6,336 nucleotides of DNA, from the NCBI GenBank assembly GCA_964593895.1, contig CAZQKL010000106.1, positions 1 through 6,336 of the forward strand. Reading direction: 5' to 3'. This DNA is from CAZQKL01 sp964593895 [NCBI: uncultured bacterium] (GTDB lineage Bacteria; DYJV01). The notes under the pieces were generated by a model. The model was not told the DNA's origin and ran no database searches. It was given only the letters and a program-made list of their open reading frames with translations. Of this stretch, positions 1-6,324 are shown one piece after another. The translations under genes and the position numbers were made by a program. The number at the start of each line of letters is the position of its first letter. Within the stretch, counting starts at the first letter, position 1.

Positions 1-94
1 CATTATATTGATTCCCCGACAATTGCCTCGATAATAACCATGCTTGACGGGGACAGAAGATATATGCTTCAATAAGGGAACCGGTGATATTCAT
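1..94 (-). CDS. cas4: Cas4 (CRISPR adaptation exonuclease), N-terminal fragment cut by the window edge
   Basis: Translating from the ATG at 94-92 gives 31 open codons to the window edge, beginning MNITGSLIEAYIFCPRQAWL. This matches the start of Cas4 proteins: an I-T-G-T/S-L-I-like opening, then an aromatic/Cys stretch with the first iron-sulfur-cluster cysteine (Cys14) and a following R-x-x-W-L. Cas4 is a RecB-like PD-(D/E)xK nuclease with a 4Fe-4S cluster that trims prespacers and helps choose the PAM side during acquisition with Cas1-Cas2. The catalytic motifs and the three C-terminal cysteines lie outside the window. The start codon is 5 nt after the cas3 stop and has only a weak purine stretch (GTGGT) before it, so translational coupling to cas3 is likely. 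Position directly after cas3 is usual for type I-B operons. The identification rests on a short N-terminus but fits both motif and context. Confidence 0.85.
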   Translation of the reverse strand, partial: MNITGSLIEAYIFCPRQAWLLSRQLSGNQYN

Positions 95-99
95 AATTT

Positions 100-2436
100 T
101 TACCACATCTCAATCGCTGGTGAATGATTTTCTTCAATTTCCAATAGCCCGAGATTTTTATCATATTTTAACTTTATAACATGGACAATGTGCTCAATAG
201 GTTTTTCATTTAATTCTATTATTATTTGGTGTGGCTCAATAAGACCTTTATTCCTGTATTTAAAAAAGAAATTTCTGTTTATTTTAACCATAAGCTTATC
301 AGCTTCTATAAAATCATAATTTTCTAATAAGGATTTATATTGTTCATAAAATATAATTGGCAATACTTTCACATCGGTAAATTTACTGTAAAATCTTTCT
401 TCCCCTTCTTTGCAAAAGGAATATGGCATTAGAGATTTTAATGATTCTTCAAATAGTTTGATGGTATTATTAAAATTTTTTTGTTCATTCTCACTCCAAT
501 CAGGATACACTTCATCTAATAAATTTTGTAGCTGACTTTCATTGATCTCAGAAACATTTTCAAGAACAGAGATTGTTTTTTCTATCCTATCTATCGGATA
601 TATATATCTATCGCATTCTCCGCCTTCCTTACATACATAGATCGGTGAAATTGCTTTTTTAGCATTTCTATTAACTCTTCCAAATCTCTGAACAAGGGCA
701 TCAATAGGAGCAGGCTCAGTAATCATTACATCAAAGTCAATGTCAAGGCTTACTTCAATTGTTTGTGTTCCAATTAAGATTCTTGTTTTATCATTCAGCA
801 ACTTTTCTTCTTTTAAATTACGATCATATTGATTGAATCTGCTATGGAGAAGGGTTACTTCACTCTCATTAACATCTAAATCCAATAATTTTTTGTAAAC
901 TTCCTGTGATCTTGAAACGGTATTGCATACAAAAATATATTTTTTGGATTTAGTTATGTTAAGTTGTTTCTCAATAAAATCGATAATATTCCCATCAAAC
1001 AAAATAATTTTGTGCCTCTTTAATTGGCTTAAGAATCTATTATCTGTTTCAATAACATTTTTTATTTCTAACTGTTGTTTTATATGATTTATCATAAAAG
1101 TCGGCAGGGTTGCAGTCATTATAAAAATGTCATTATGAAGATATTTTTTTAAAAATTTTAACATTACTAAAATTTGTGCAAAAGTTTGTACATCGTATGC
1201 GTGTATTTCATCAAAAATCAGTTTGGCTCCCGAAAGAAAAAATAATCCTTTTTCAAAACCTTTTATTCCAAAAAAATATTTTAATAATTGAAAAGGTGTG
1301 GCAATAATTATCGGAGAAATTAGATTTCTATATTGCTCAATTATTTTCTTTATTTTGATATTTTTCTGAAGATTTTCATTTTTAGAATGACCTGTTGTAA
1401 AATATTCTGAGATATAATGAGGTAAATTTCCATGTAATATGCCAATCATACTTGAAGGCTGTTTGTTTTTCTCAATATTCTCAATATATTTCATCAATCT
1501 TTTGTGCATAGCGTTTATCGATGCAGTATATGGCAGGATATAAAATACCCTTCCCTGTCTGTTTTTTATAACATTTTTTAACCATCCAAGTGCTGATTCT
1601 GTTTTCCCTGAACCTGTAGGAGCTATTAAAATAGCAGATTCTTTTGTTTCAAAACTTTTCTTTTGATGTTCATATAAAGAATGTTTTCTCGTAAAATCAG
1701 ATAGGTAGTCGAAATCTTTATCATCTAATTTATAAATCCTCTTGATTTTCGCTGAACCAAGGTGGTCTGATATTTTTAATCCTGCCCATAGTAGTAAATT
1801 TTGAAAATATTCTTTGCTTAAGTAATTGCAATAAAAATCACAATAAACTTTTACTGGATTCTGCAATTCGTCTACCAAAATTTTTTCTTTTTTCAATTCA
1901 ATTGTAACACCATATTGTCTCTTTATTTTATTGAACATTTGCAAATATGAATAAATTATTTTTTTGGGAAAATTCCTCTTGAAATTTTCTAAAAAATCCT
2001 TTGGGTGGTATGGAATTTTGTTTTTCCATTGAGTTTGAAATTCAAACTTTAAATCATCATTTGTTAATGCAGATTTTTTAAGTTCTTCAAAACTTTTGTG
2101 GTGTGATAGAATTGCCCTAATTATTAATCCTAATTTTGATTTATCTTTTATATTTAATTTATAAACAAAAGGAATAGAATAAATTTCGTGTCTCTGGCTT
2201 TCCCAGTAATTTTTCTCTCCACGAAGTTTTTTTTGAAATTCAACATGCATTTTTCCAAAATCGTGAAAAAAGATTGCGCAAAAAAGTAAATCCCAGAAAT
2301 CCTTAAGTTCAGTAATTTTTACTATTGTAGGGAGAATTTCTTTTAAATATTTGAATATAAGCAAAGCGTCATTAATATGTTCAATTAGTGTTGTTCCATC
2401 AGACTTTGCCAAAATAGATAAATTACCATTATCCAT
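100..2436 (-). CDS. cas3: Cas3 nuclease-helicase (HD nuclease fused to DExH helicase), type I
   Basis: Effector of type I CRISPR interference: it is recruited by Cascade after target recognition, unwinds the DNA 3'->5' using ATP and degrades one strand. Numbered from the ATG at 2436 (778 aa), the HD domain shows His20, the H58-D59 pair in FFHDFGK, His83, H112-H113 in LSHHK, and Asp224 in SDHLGSAK. The helicase follows: Walker A APTGSGKT (272-279), DEIH box (409-412), motif III TATLP (441-445), motif V around GTQTIEVSLDID, and motif VI QRFGRVNR (583-590). All key residues are present, so it should be active, and its length is normal for fused Cas3. The start is ambiguous. ATG 2442 gives an ATGA overlap with the cas5 stop, ATG 2436 has the better spacing (9 nt) from AGGA at 2449-2446, and ATG 2466 would overlap cas5 by 28 bp. 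I chose 2436. Confidence 0.96.
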   Translation of the reverse strand: MDNGNLSILAKSDGTTLIEHINDALLIFKYLKEILPTIVKITELKDFWDLLFCAIFFHDFGKMHVEFQKKLRGEKNYWESQRHEIYSIPFVYKLNIKDKSKLGLIIRAILSHHKSFEELKKSALTNDDLKFEFQTQWKNKIPYHPKDFLENFKRNFPKKIIYSYLQMFNKIKRQYGVTIELKKEKILVDELQNPVKVYCDFYCNYLSKEYFQNLLLWAGLKISDHLGSAKIKRIYKLDDKDFDYLSDFTRKHSLYEHQKKSFETKESAILIAPTGSGKTESALGWLKNVIKNRQGRVFYILPYTASINAMHKRLMKYIENIEKNKQPSSMIGILHGNLPHYISEYFTTGHSKNENLQKNIKIKKIIEQYRNLISPIIIATPFQLLKYFFGIKGFEKGLFFLSGAKLIFDEIHAYDVQTFAQILVMLKFLKKYLHNDIFIMTATLPTFMINHIKQQLEIKNVIETDNRFLSQLKRHKIILFDGNIIDFIEKQLNITKSKKYIFVCNTVSRSQEVYKKLLDLDVNESEVTLLHSRFNQYDRNLKEEKLLNDKTRILIGTQTIEVSLDIDFDVMITEPAPIDALVQRFGRVNRNAKKAISPIYVCKEGGECDRYIYPIDRIEKTISVLENVSEINESQLQNLLDEVYPDWSENEQKNFNNTIKLFEESLKSLMPYSFCKEGEERFYSKFTDVKVLPIIFYEQYKSLLENYDFIEADKLMVKINRNFFFKYRNKGLIEPHQIIIELNEKPIEHIVHVIKLKYDKNLGLLEIEENHSPAIEMW

Positions 2437-2438
2437 AA

Positions 2439-3080
2439 TCATATATCCTGTAAATAAACATCCCAACCAGTTTCATCATCACTAAAGCCTTTTGCCTTTA
2501 CCTGCACATAACCATTTTTGAAGTCAAGCACCGTATATGGTTCCATCCCGATATTCCTGCGCGGAATATCATTTGAAAAATATTTCGGCAAAGCCTGTAA
2601 TTGTCCAGGAACAAGACCATATCTAAAAGGTACAATAGTCCCCCGCAATCTTTGTAATTCATTCTTCTCCTTGACATCAAATTTAGCAATACTATTAACC
2701 ATAGCCAAATCAGAACTTCTCCCCATTAAAAGCGGAAACACAGGTTTTTTAAACCAGTGTACAATTTTTTCACTATCAGTGTATAAATATAAACATGTAT
2801 CAAAAAGAAATTCTCTCTTCACTACATTGGATTTTATTTCACTTAATCTTCCATATGGAAACTGATATATGGTTTCTAAATCAACTGCTTTGGTTCTATA
2901 TGAAAATACATAACCAATCTTTTCCTTCTCTGGAATGAAATAATCCCCCCTGGCTGCTGAAATCAAACCAATTATGGTTGATAAGGGTGGAACTACAAGA
3001 GTTGGTTGATATCCACTTATAAAATTTGGATATCTAAAAGAAGCCGTCCAGCTTGTAATTTTGATTCTAAAAATTTTCAT
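2439..3080 (-). CDS. cas5: Cas5t, crRNA 5'-handle-binding subunit of type I-B Cascade
   Basis: A 213-residue RAMP-fold protein. The N-terminus, a short beta strand (FRIKITSWTASFRYP, residues 4-18) followed by a proline-rich P-T-L-x-V-P-P-L-S-T-I-x-G-L-I segment (26-40), is the hallmark of the Cas5 Tneap family. Other Cas5-like landmarks are the R-G-T-I-V-P-F-R-Y-G stretch around 146-155 and the short C-terminal tail. In type I-B, Cas5 caps the 5' handle of the crRNA and joins the Cas7 backbone to Cas8; it is normally not the processing nuclease (that is Cas6), unlike Cas5 of type I-C. The start has a GAGGGG ribosome-binding site 4 nt upstream, 14 bp separate it from the cas7 stop, and its TGA stop overlaps or nearly touches the cas3 start. 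The length is typical and I see no truncation. Confidence 0.94.
   Translation of the reverse strand: MKIFRIKITSWTASFRYPNFISGYQPTLVVPPLSTIIGLISAARGDYFIPEKEKIGYVFSYRTKAVDLETIYQFPYGRLSEIKSNVVKREFLFDTCLYLYTDSEKIVHWFKKPVFPLLMGRSSDLAMVNSIAKFDVKEKNELQRLRGTIVPFRYGLVPGQLQALPKYFSNDIPRRNIGMEPYTVLDFKNGYVQVKAKGFSDDETGWDVYLQDI
2446..2449 (-). promoter_or_regulatory. Ribosome-binding site (AGGA) deciding the cas3 start
   Basis: AGGA on the minus strand lies inside the last codons of cas5. It is 3 nt from the ATG at 2442 and 9 nt from the ATG at 2436. The longer spacing is closer to normal, which favours initiation at 2436, though the ATGA overlap at 2442-2439 would allow ribosomes ending cas5 to restart there. 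The ATG at 2466 lies upstream of this site and cannot use it. Confidence 0.5.
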
Positions 3081-3084
3081 TGTA

Positions 3085-3091
3085 CCCCTCT
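3085..3091 (-). promoter_or_regulatory. Shine-Dalgarno of cas5 (AGAGGGG)
   Basis: AGAGGGG on the minus strand, in the 14-bp gap between the cas7 stop and the cas5 ATG, fixes the cas5 start at 3080. It is a good but imperfect match to the anti-Shine-Dalgarno sequence, weaker than the sites in front of cas7 and the internal cas11 start. Confidence 0.7.
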
Positions 3092-3094
3092 TTT

Positions 3095-4138
3095 TTACAA
3101 CTTCAACTGATCCGTAAATTTATCTATTATTTCATTCACAGGCCCAAATTCAATTTTATTCTCAAGTTTCAATTTTTGAAATTCTTCTTTTAACTCATCC
3201 ATAAATCCTTCTCTTTTACCAACATAAATCTTCTCATCAATATCATTTCCATATTCCTTTATTACTTCTTTTAAAGCATCAATTGAGAAAACCGCTGAAC
3301 CAAGTTCTTCTTTTGCAAGATGAGAGAAAATATGATTGCCGGAATTAAAATACGCAAGAACAATTAATTTAGGTGTAACATCAGCAAGATTTGTTGTTTG
3401 CATTGCCCCACCTGATAAATACTTCAATGCCAAGAGCGTTTCTTTTATTCTTTTTTCTCTTTCAGTATCATCAATTCTTATAAGTTTTACAGGATTGCCA
3501 TTTTTATCTTTTATAAAATCATCCTCAATTTCTCTTGCACCATTTTTTAAATACAATTTTCGCATATCATCATTGATATTTAAAAAACCTGTTCTATTAA
3601 CAGATGAAAATGTCCCCACCATATCAATATCAATCGAAAACATGCCTTTCATAATTGCACAGTATTCATCCTTGCCATAAGGAACAGCATCTCCTTCTTG
3701 TCTTGCCATAGTTGACCAGTGTTGAACAATTGGATTATAACTTACTGCAATTAAAGCAGAATTTTTCAATGGAGATACCCTTGTCAGTGTAACATTGATT
3801 TTCTTTTCTTTTCCAGTATCAGGGTCAGTTATTGTTTTTTTACCCGCTCGCATATATCCAAACATATCATCATCTGGATAAACCATAGGATCAGCTTCAG
3901 TATATGCAATTTTACTCTCTCTAATTACAGGAGACATCTTCCAGTTAAATTTTTTCTCAAGGGTTTCACGCCACCAATATCGCCATGCCTGACCTGAAAC
4001 ATAAGGGTATTCTTTGCCGTTTTTCCGAATTTTCTTTGTCATTACAGCATTATCCAGTGTGGTTGAAGTGTCTTTTCCTGCATTGTTTAGTGCTGCCACA
4101 TCAACATCAATTAAAATAAAACCCTGAATTGTCTTCAT
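3095..4138 (-). CDS. cas7: Cas7 (Cst2/DevR family), crRNA-coating backbone subunit of Cascade
   Basis: A 347-residue protein of the Cst2/DevR family of Cas7 RAMP proteins, present in about six copies along the crRNA spacer in type I-B Cascade. Visible family landmarks are an N-terminal strand GFILIDVDVAALNNAG (6-21), YVSGQAWRYWWRETL (46-60), DDDMFGYMRA (89-98), the segment from TRVSPLKNSALIAV (119-132) through QHWSTMAR to YGKDEY, and LSGGAMQTTNLADVTP (241-256), a conserved glycine-rich loop region. A lysine/aspartate-rich insert (about 99-116, with DPDTGKEKK) between these elements looks like a flexible thumb or finger loop. The C-terminus is charged and helical. The start is unambiguous: a perfect AGGAGG lies 6 nt upstream. 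The gene starts 11 bp after the cas8b stop, and the cas8b TAA merges with this ribosome-binding site, suggesting coupled translation. Confidence 0.95.
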   Translation of the reverse strand: MKTIQGFILIDVDVAALNNAGKDTSTTLDNAVMTKKIRKNGKEYPYVSGQAWRYWWRETLEKKFNWKMSPVIRESKIAYTEADPMVYPDDDMFGYMRAGKKTITDPDTGKEKKINVTLTRVSPLKNSALIAVSYNPIVQHWSTMARQEGDAVPYGKDEYCAIMKGMFSIDIDMVGTFSSVNRTGFLNINDDMRKLYLKNGAREIEDDFIKDKNGNPVKLIRIDDTEREKRIKETLLALKYLSGGAMQTTNLADVTPKLIVLAYFNSGNHIFSHLAKEELGSAVFSIDALKEVIKEYGNDIDEKIYVGKREGFMDELKEEFQKLKLENKIEFGPVNEIIDKFTDQLKL

Positions 4139-4143
4139 CTTTT

Positions 4144-4151
4144 ACCTCCTT
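4144..4151 (-). promoter_or_regulatory. Strong Shine-Dalgarno of cas7 (AAGGAGGT), overlapping the cas8b stop codon
   Basis: AAGGAGGT on the minus strand lies 6 nt before the cas7 ATG, measured from the end of AGGAGG. Its first two A's are the last two bases of the cas8b/cas11 TAA stop. The 12-base context AAGGAGGTAAAA is repeated exactly before the internal cas11 start. Confidence 0.85.
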
Positions 4152-4512
4152 AAAATTCTGTTAATTCTTCTTCTGTATCTTTTAATTCAATTTCATCAAC
4201 ATCAATGCCTTGAATATTCTCTTTATGGAGCAACTCATAGAGATAGATAATTAATACATCCCTTACCTCTGACCAGTAAACTCCATCGGGGAATAGATAA
4301 TTAACATACTCTTCCAATGTTAATAATGGTTGAAGGTTTCCATTTTTATAATGTTTTTTAATTAGAGTTATTAAAACTCCTCGTAGTTGATAAGATTTTC
4401 CAGCACCCTCAATCATAGTCAAATACTTTTTAAAATTGTTATCGTCATTTTTTGCTATTTCAAAAATCGCATTTCCAAGTCGTTTGATAATTTCTAATTG
4501 TTTTACATCCAT
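4150..4512 (-). CDS. cas11: Cas11 small subunit, predicted internal translation product of cas8b
   Basis: An in-frame ATG at 4512, codon 344 of cas8b, is preceded by a full Shine-Dalgarno (AAGGAGGT, 4527-4520) with 8 nt between AGGAGG and the ATG. Initiation here gives a 120-residue protein starting MDVKQLEIIKRLGNAIFEIA and sharing the cas8b stop. The product looks mainly alpha-helical with an acidic C-terminal tail (DVDEIELKDTEEE), and its length fits the small subunit Cas11. In type I-B, I-C and I-D systems Cas11 is known to arise by internal initiation within the large-subunit gene; the operon has no separate small-subunit gene, which fits. The role would be to line the Cascade belly in several copies and stabilise the R-loop. 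What is seen is the strong start signal, the frame and the length; translation itself is inferred by analogy. Confidence 0.82.
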   Translation of the reverse strand: MDVKQLEIIKRLGNAIFEIAKNDDNNFKKYLTMIEGAGKSYQLRGVLITLIKKHYKNGNLQPLLTLEEYVNYLFPDGVYWSEVRDVLIIYLYELLHKENIQGIDVDEIELKDTEEELTEF

Positions 4513-5541
4513 TTGTTTTACCTCCTTCAAATAATAGTCCAGCAACAACAAGTTTATTTGTTTGCCATACAAAAAGTTTTCCTTATAATATTTTCTGAAA
4601 ACAGGTATTAGATTTTTACCCTCGAGCAATCCCTCAATAACAGAATTTTTATTATCTTTGTATTCATTGTCTACTATGGGCTTTCCCTCTTTTTTTATTT
4701 TCCATTCTAATATTTCATTATCCCATTTTGCTTTTTTGATGTGATAATGTCTTTTTAAAAATAAATACCAGTCAGTCTTACAAGATTTTAATACTTTACT
4801 GAGGTAAGTAAAAACAGGGGCTGGTAAAGTAAAAATCTCACAATCTGGTTTTGAGCCGAAATTGGTAAAATAATACAGTTGTAAATGTCTTTTTTCCAAA
4901 TCAAAGTTGAGTATTAAATCTGCTGCCATATCAAATAAGGCGTTTTTAGGATTTTTAAATTCCGATTTTAATATTCCATCTGATATTCCTCTGGGTAATT
5001 GATTTAAATTTGATTTTATTACTTTATTTGTCCAGTATTCCATAGTTTTCTGGTCTTGCAAATGTAAAAGTGCAATTTTTCCACCCATTTGAACAACCGC
5101 AAGAGGAAGGAAGAAAAGTTTTATTATACAATCCGAGCACAACAATAATCCATCTTCATGGGAATGATGAAAATTTACAAATGCTTTTGAACCGGAAAGA
5201 GGATAAATATCTCTTCCTGCACTAAATAATCTGCTGTTGCTACCACAGGTTCTGCAAGATTCTAATCCTTTGGAGTTTTTATAAGTTAATAATTTATTGA
5301 AGAAAGCCATAACATCTTGTTTTGCTTTTTGTCTTTTTTTTTCTGTTCCTCTTTTAGAATTATGGGTTATATTTGAATTCAATTGTAAAGAATCAATTTT
5401 ACCGTTCCAGTTGTAAATAAACCAATCACTCACCATATCAATTAATTCAATAATTTTTTTGTCTGGAAATATTTTTTTCAATTCCTTAACAACTGCATAT
5501 CCTGCATCAACAAAAGGATCGCCAGTTAGTCTATTGAACAT
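4150..5541 (-). CDS. cas8b: Cas8b1/Cst1, large subunit of type I-B Cascade
   Basis: A 463-residue protein of the Cst1 (Cas8b, Tneap subtype) family, the large subunit expected to recognise the PAM, open the DNA and recruit Cas3. The opening RLTGDPFVDAGYAV (4-17) is the typical Cst1 N-terminus. Two CxxC pairs, SCRTCG (Cys96/Cys99) and LLCSDC (Cys135/Cys138), form the zinc-binding site seen in this family. The segment KLFFLPLAVVQMGGKIALL (141-159) is hydrophobic but reads as a buried strand/helix rather than a membrane span. The last 120 residues (from Met344) are mostly helical and probably also made separately as Cas11. The start at 5541 has AAGGGG 6 nt upstream and overlaps the end of the preceding RAMP gene by 11 bp. 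A run of nine A's on the coding strand (5342-5334, encoding E-K-K-R) is a possible slippage site, but the frame is intact. Confidence 0.93.
   Translation of the reverse strand: MFNRLTGDPFVDAGYAVVKELKKIFPDKKIIELIDMVSDWFIYNWNGKIDSLQLNSNITHNSKRGTEKKRQKAKQDVMAFFNKLLTYKNSKGLESCRTCGSNSRLFSAGRDIYPLSGSKAFVNFHHSHEDGLLLCSDCIIKLFFLPLAVVQMGGKIALLHLQDQKTMEYWTNKVIKSNLNQLPRGISDGILKSEFKNPKNALFDMAADLILNFDLEKRHLQLYYFTNFGSKPDCEIFTLPAPVFTYLSKVLKSCKTDWYLFLKRHYHIKKAKWDNEILEWKIKKEGKPIVDNEYKDNKNSVIEGLLEGKNLIPVFRKYYKENFLYGKQINLLLLDYYLKEVKQMDVKQLEIIKRLGNAIFEIAKNDDNNFKKYLTMIEGAGKSYQLRGVLITLIKKHYKNGNLQPLLTLEEYVNYLFPDGVYWSEVRDVLIIYLYELLHKENIQGIDVDEIELKDTEEELTEF
4520..4527 (-). promoter_or_regulatory. Internal Shine-Dalgarno within cas8b, driving cas11
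   Basis: AAGGAGGT on the minus strand is embedded in the cas8b codons for the K-E-V-K-Q stretch just before Met344. It is a perfect match to the anti-Shine-Dalgarno core, at ideal distance from an in-frame ATG, and is far stronger than the site in front of cas8b itself (AAGGGG). Such perfect sites are normally avoided inside genes. Confidence 0.85.
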
Positions 5542-6313
5542 AAAGAACCCCTTTTTTTAGTTTTAAAGAAGTTACTCCATGCCCGGGCATGTAGAAATAT
5601 TCTGGATTTTTAATTTTTAAAGTTTTTCCTTCATAGCCTATAGTTTCAACAATGAGTTCAATCTGTGAATGTAAATTGTTTTGAACAGGAATATAATTAG
5701 ATTTAAACAGACATTGAAAGTCATTACTCTCTTCACTAATCTCTTTAATTTTTATAAGCTCCATTTTTCCAAGACCATATCTTGAATCACCGCCAACAGT
5801 TATATTAAGTTCATTTTCTTTTAAAAATTCAATCTTTTTATTTTCCTCAATGTTTAAAATCCCCACCCAGTAAAGTTGTTTTTCTTTTTCATCCTCTATA
5901 AAATCAGATTTAGCACCCGGTAAAATTACATTTGTTTCGTGTAAAGATTCATCCTTTGCCATTCGTGAATCTGGCAAAACCGCTGTTGAAATAAAAGTAT
6001 CAACAAACTTTGCTCTGAATTTGGATTCTGAATAGTCTCCAAGATAAAATTTACCATTTTTGTAAGCTGGGAGAAGGGGATTATCGCCATTTTCATTAAA
6101 ACAGGGGTAAAAGCAGGAAATTTCTTCAAATAATTCTTGATTTTTAGATAAATCATGATGGAATTGAATGTTATATGTTTTTGTCAATGCACCCCATATT
6201 GTCCAGCCGGGGATAAAGATCCTTGTTTCATTTATCACACCGTAATTCCCGGCACCAATGTGCAATGGTTGCAATTGTTTGAAAACAAGTTTATACCATT
6301 TTTTATCACTCAT
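5531..6313 (-). CDS. RAMP-superfamily Cas protein of unknown role, type III-like, upstream of cas8b
   Basis: A 260-residue protein with RAMP signatures. The N-terminal strand ends in PLHIGAG (16-22) and is followed by ETRIFIPGWTIWGALT (29-44), the L-H-x-G ... I-P-G-x-x-x-x-G-A-L pattern of type III RAMPs (Csm3/Csm4/Cmr/Csx10, pfam03787-like). A glycine-rich loop GGDSRYGLGKMEL (174-186) follows, then about 75 residues including YMPGHGV (241-247). It is not a recognisable Cas6: the Cas6 opening is absent and the glycine loop is not near the C-terminus. It sits where type I-B operons usually place cas6, tightly linked to cas8b (11-bp overlap), so it is co-expressed with Cascade. It may be an extra Cascade subunit, a substitute crRNA-processing enzyme, or an accessory regulator; none of these is shown. 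Histidines 18, 52, 53, 125, 215 and 245 are available for catalysis. GGGAG 6 nt upstream supports the start, although the frame stays open to the window edge. Confidence 0.8.
   Translation of the reverse strand: MSDKKWYKLVFKQLQPLHIGAGNYGVINETRIFIPGWTIWGALTKTYNIQFHHDLSKNQELFEEISCFYPCFNENGDNPLLPAYKNGKFYLGDYSESKFRAKFVDTFISTAVLPDSRMAKDESLHETNVILPGAKSDFIEDEKEKQLYWVGILNIEENKKIEFLKENELNITVGGDSRYGLGKMELIKIKEISEESNDFQCLFKSNYIPVQNNLHSQIELIVETIGYEGKTLKIKNPEYFYMPGHGVTSLKLKKGVLYVQ
5548..5553 (-). promoter_or_regulatory. Shine-Dalgarno of cas8b (AAGGGG), inside the end of the RAMP gene
   Basis: AAGGGG on the minus strand lies 6 nt before the cas8b ATG at 5541, within the codons for the L-K-K-G near the end of the RAMP protein. 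It supports the chosen start, which overlaps the RAMP gene by 11 bp, so the two genes are probably translationally coupled. Confidence 0.6.
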
Positions 6314-6319
6314 TTTAAT

Positions 6320-6324
6320 CTCCC
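6320..6324 (-). promoter_or_regulatory. Shine-Dalgarno of the RAMP gene (GGGAG)
   Basis: GGGAG on the minus strand lies 6 nt before the ATG at 6313. It decides the start, because the same frame has no stop codon between this ATG and the window edge. No other in-frame ATG is present upstream within the window. Confidence 0.6.

Noticed and set aside
2498-2689. Minus-strand 63-codon frame inside cas5
   Set aside because: Out-of-frame shadow of cas5 with no ribosome-binding site and no recognisable features.
2518-2865. Plus-strand open frame of 115 codons opposite cas5
   Set aside because: It is antisense to a well-supported Cas5, has no ribosome-binding site or recognisable motif, and its composition is that of a shadow frame.
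3336-3680. Plus-strand open frame of 114 codons opposite cas7
   Set aside because: Antisense to Cas7, rich in Ser/Ile/Leu/Phe as expected from reading an A/T-rich gene backwards, and without motif or start signal.
4243-4304. Direct repeat ATAGATAATTAA (4243-4254 and 4293-4304), 50 bp apart
   Set aside because: Short, A+T-only, found twice and inside the cas8b/cas11 coding sequence; explained by similar I-I-Y-L / V-N-Y-L codons in an A+T-rich gene.
5334-5342. Run of nine A's on the coding strand of cas8b (also a run of eight in cas3 near 2227-2234)
   Set aside because: Possible slippage sites, but both genes are intact in frame, the runs encode ordinary lysines, and A+T-rich genes often contain them. 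No alternative product is suggested.
5578-5591. Perfect 14-bp palindrome CATGCCCGGGCATG
   Set aside because: It stands out as G+C-rich, but it lies within the codons for Y-M-P-G-H-G of the RAMP protein, has no loop and no T-run, and a 14-bp palindrome is not far from chance expectation in a window this size. No operator or terminator is supported.
5926-6156. Minus-strand 76-codon frame inside the RAMP gene
   Set aside because: Out-of-frame shadow; the RAMP frame carries the conserved motifs across the same bases.
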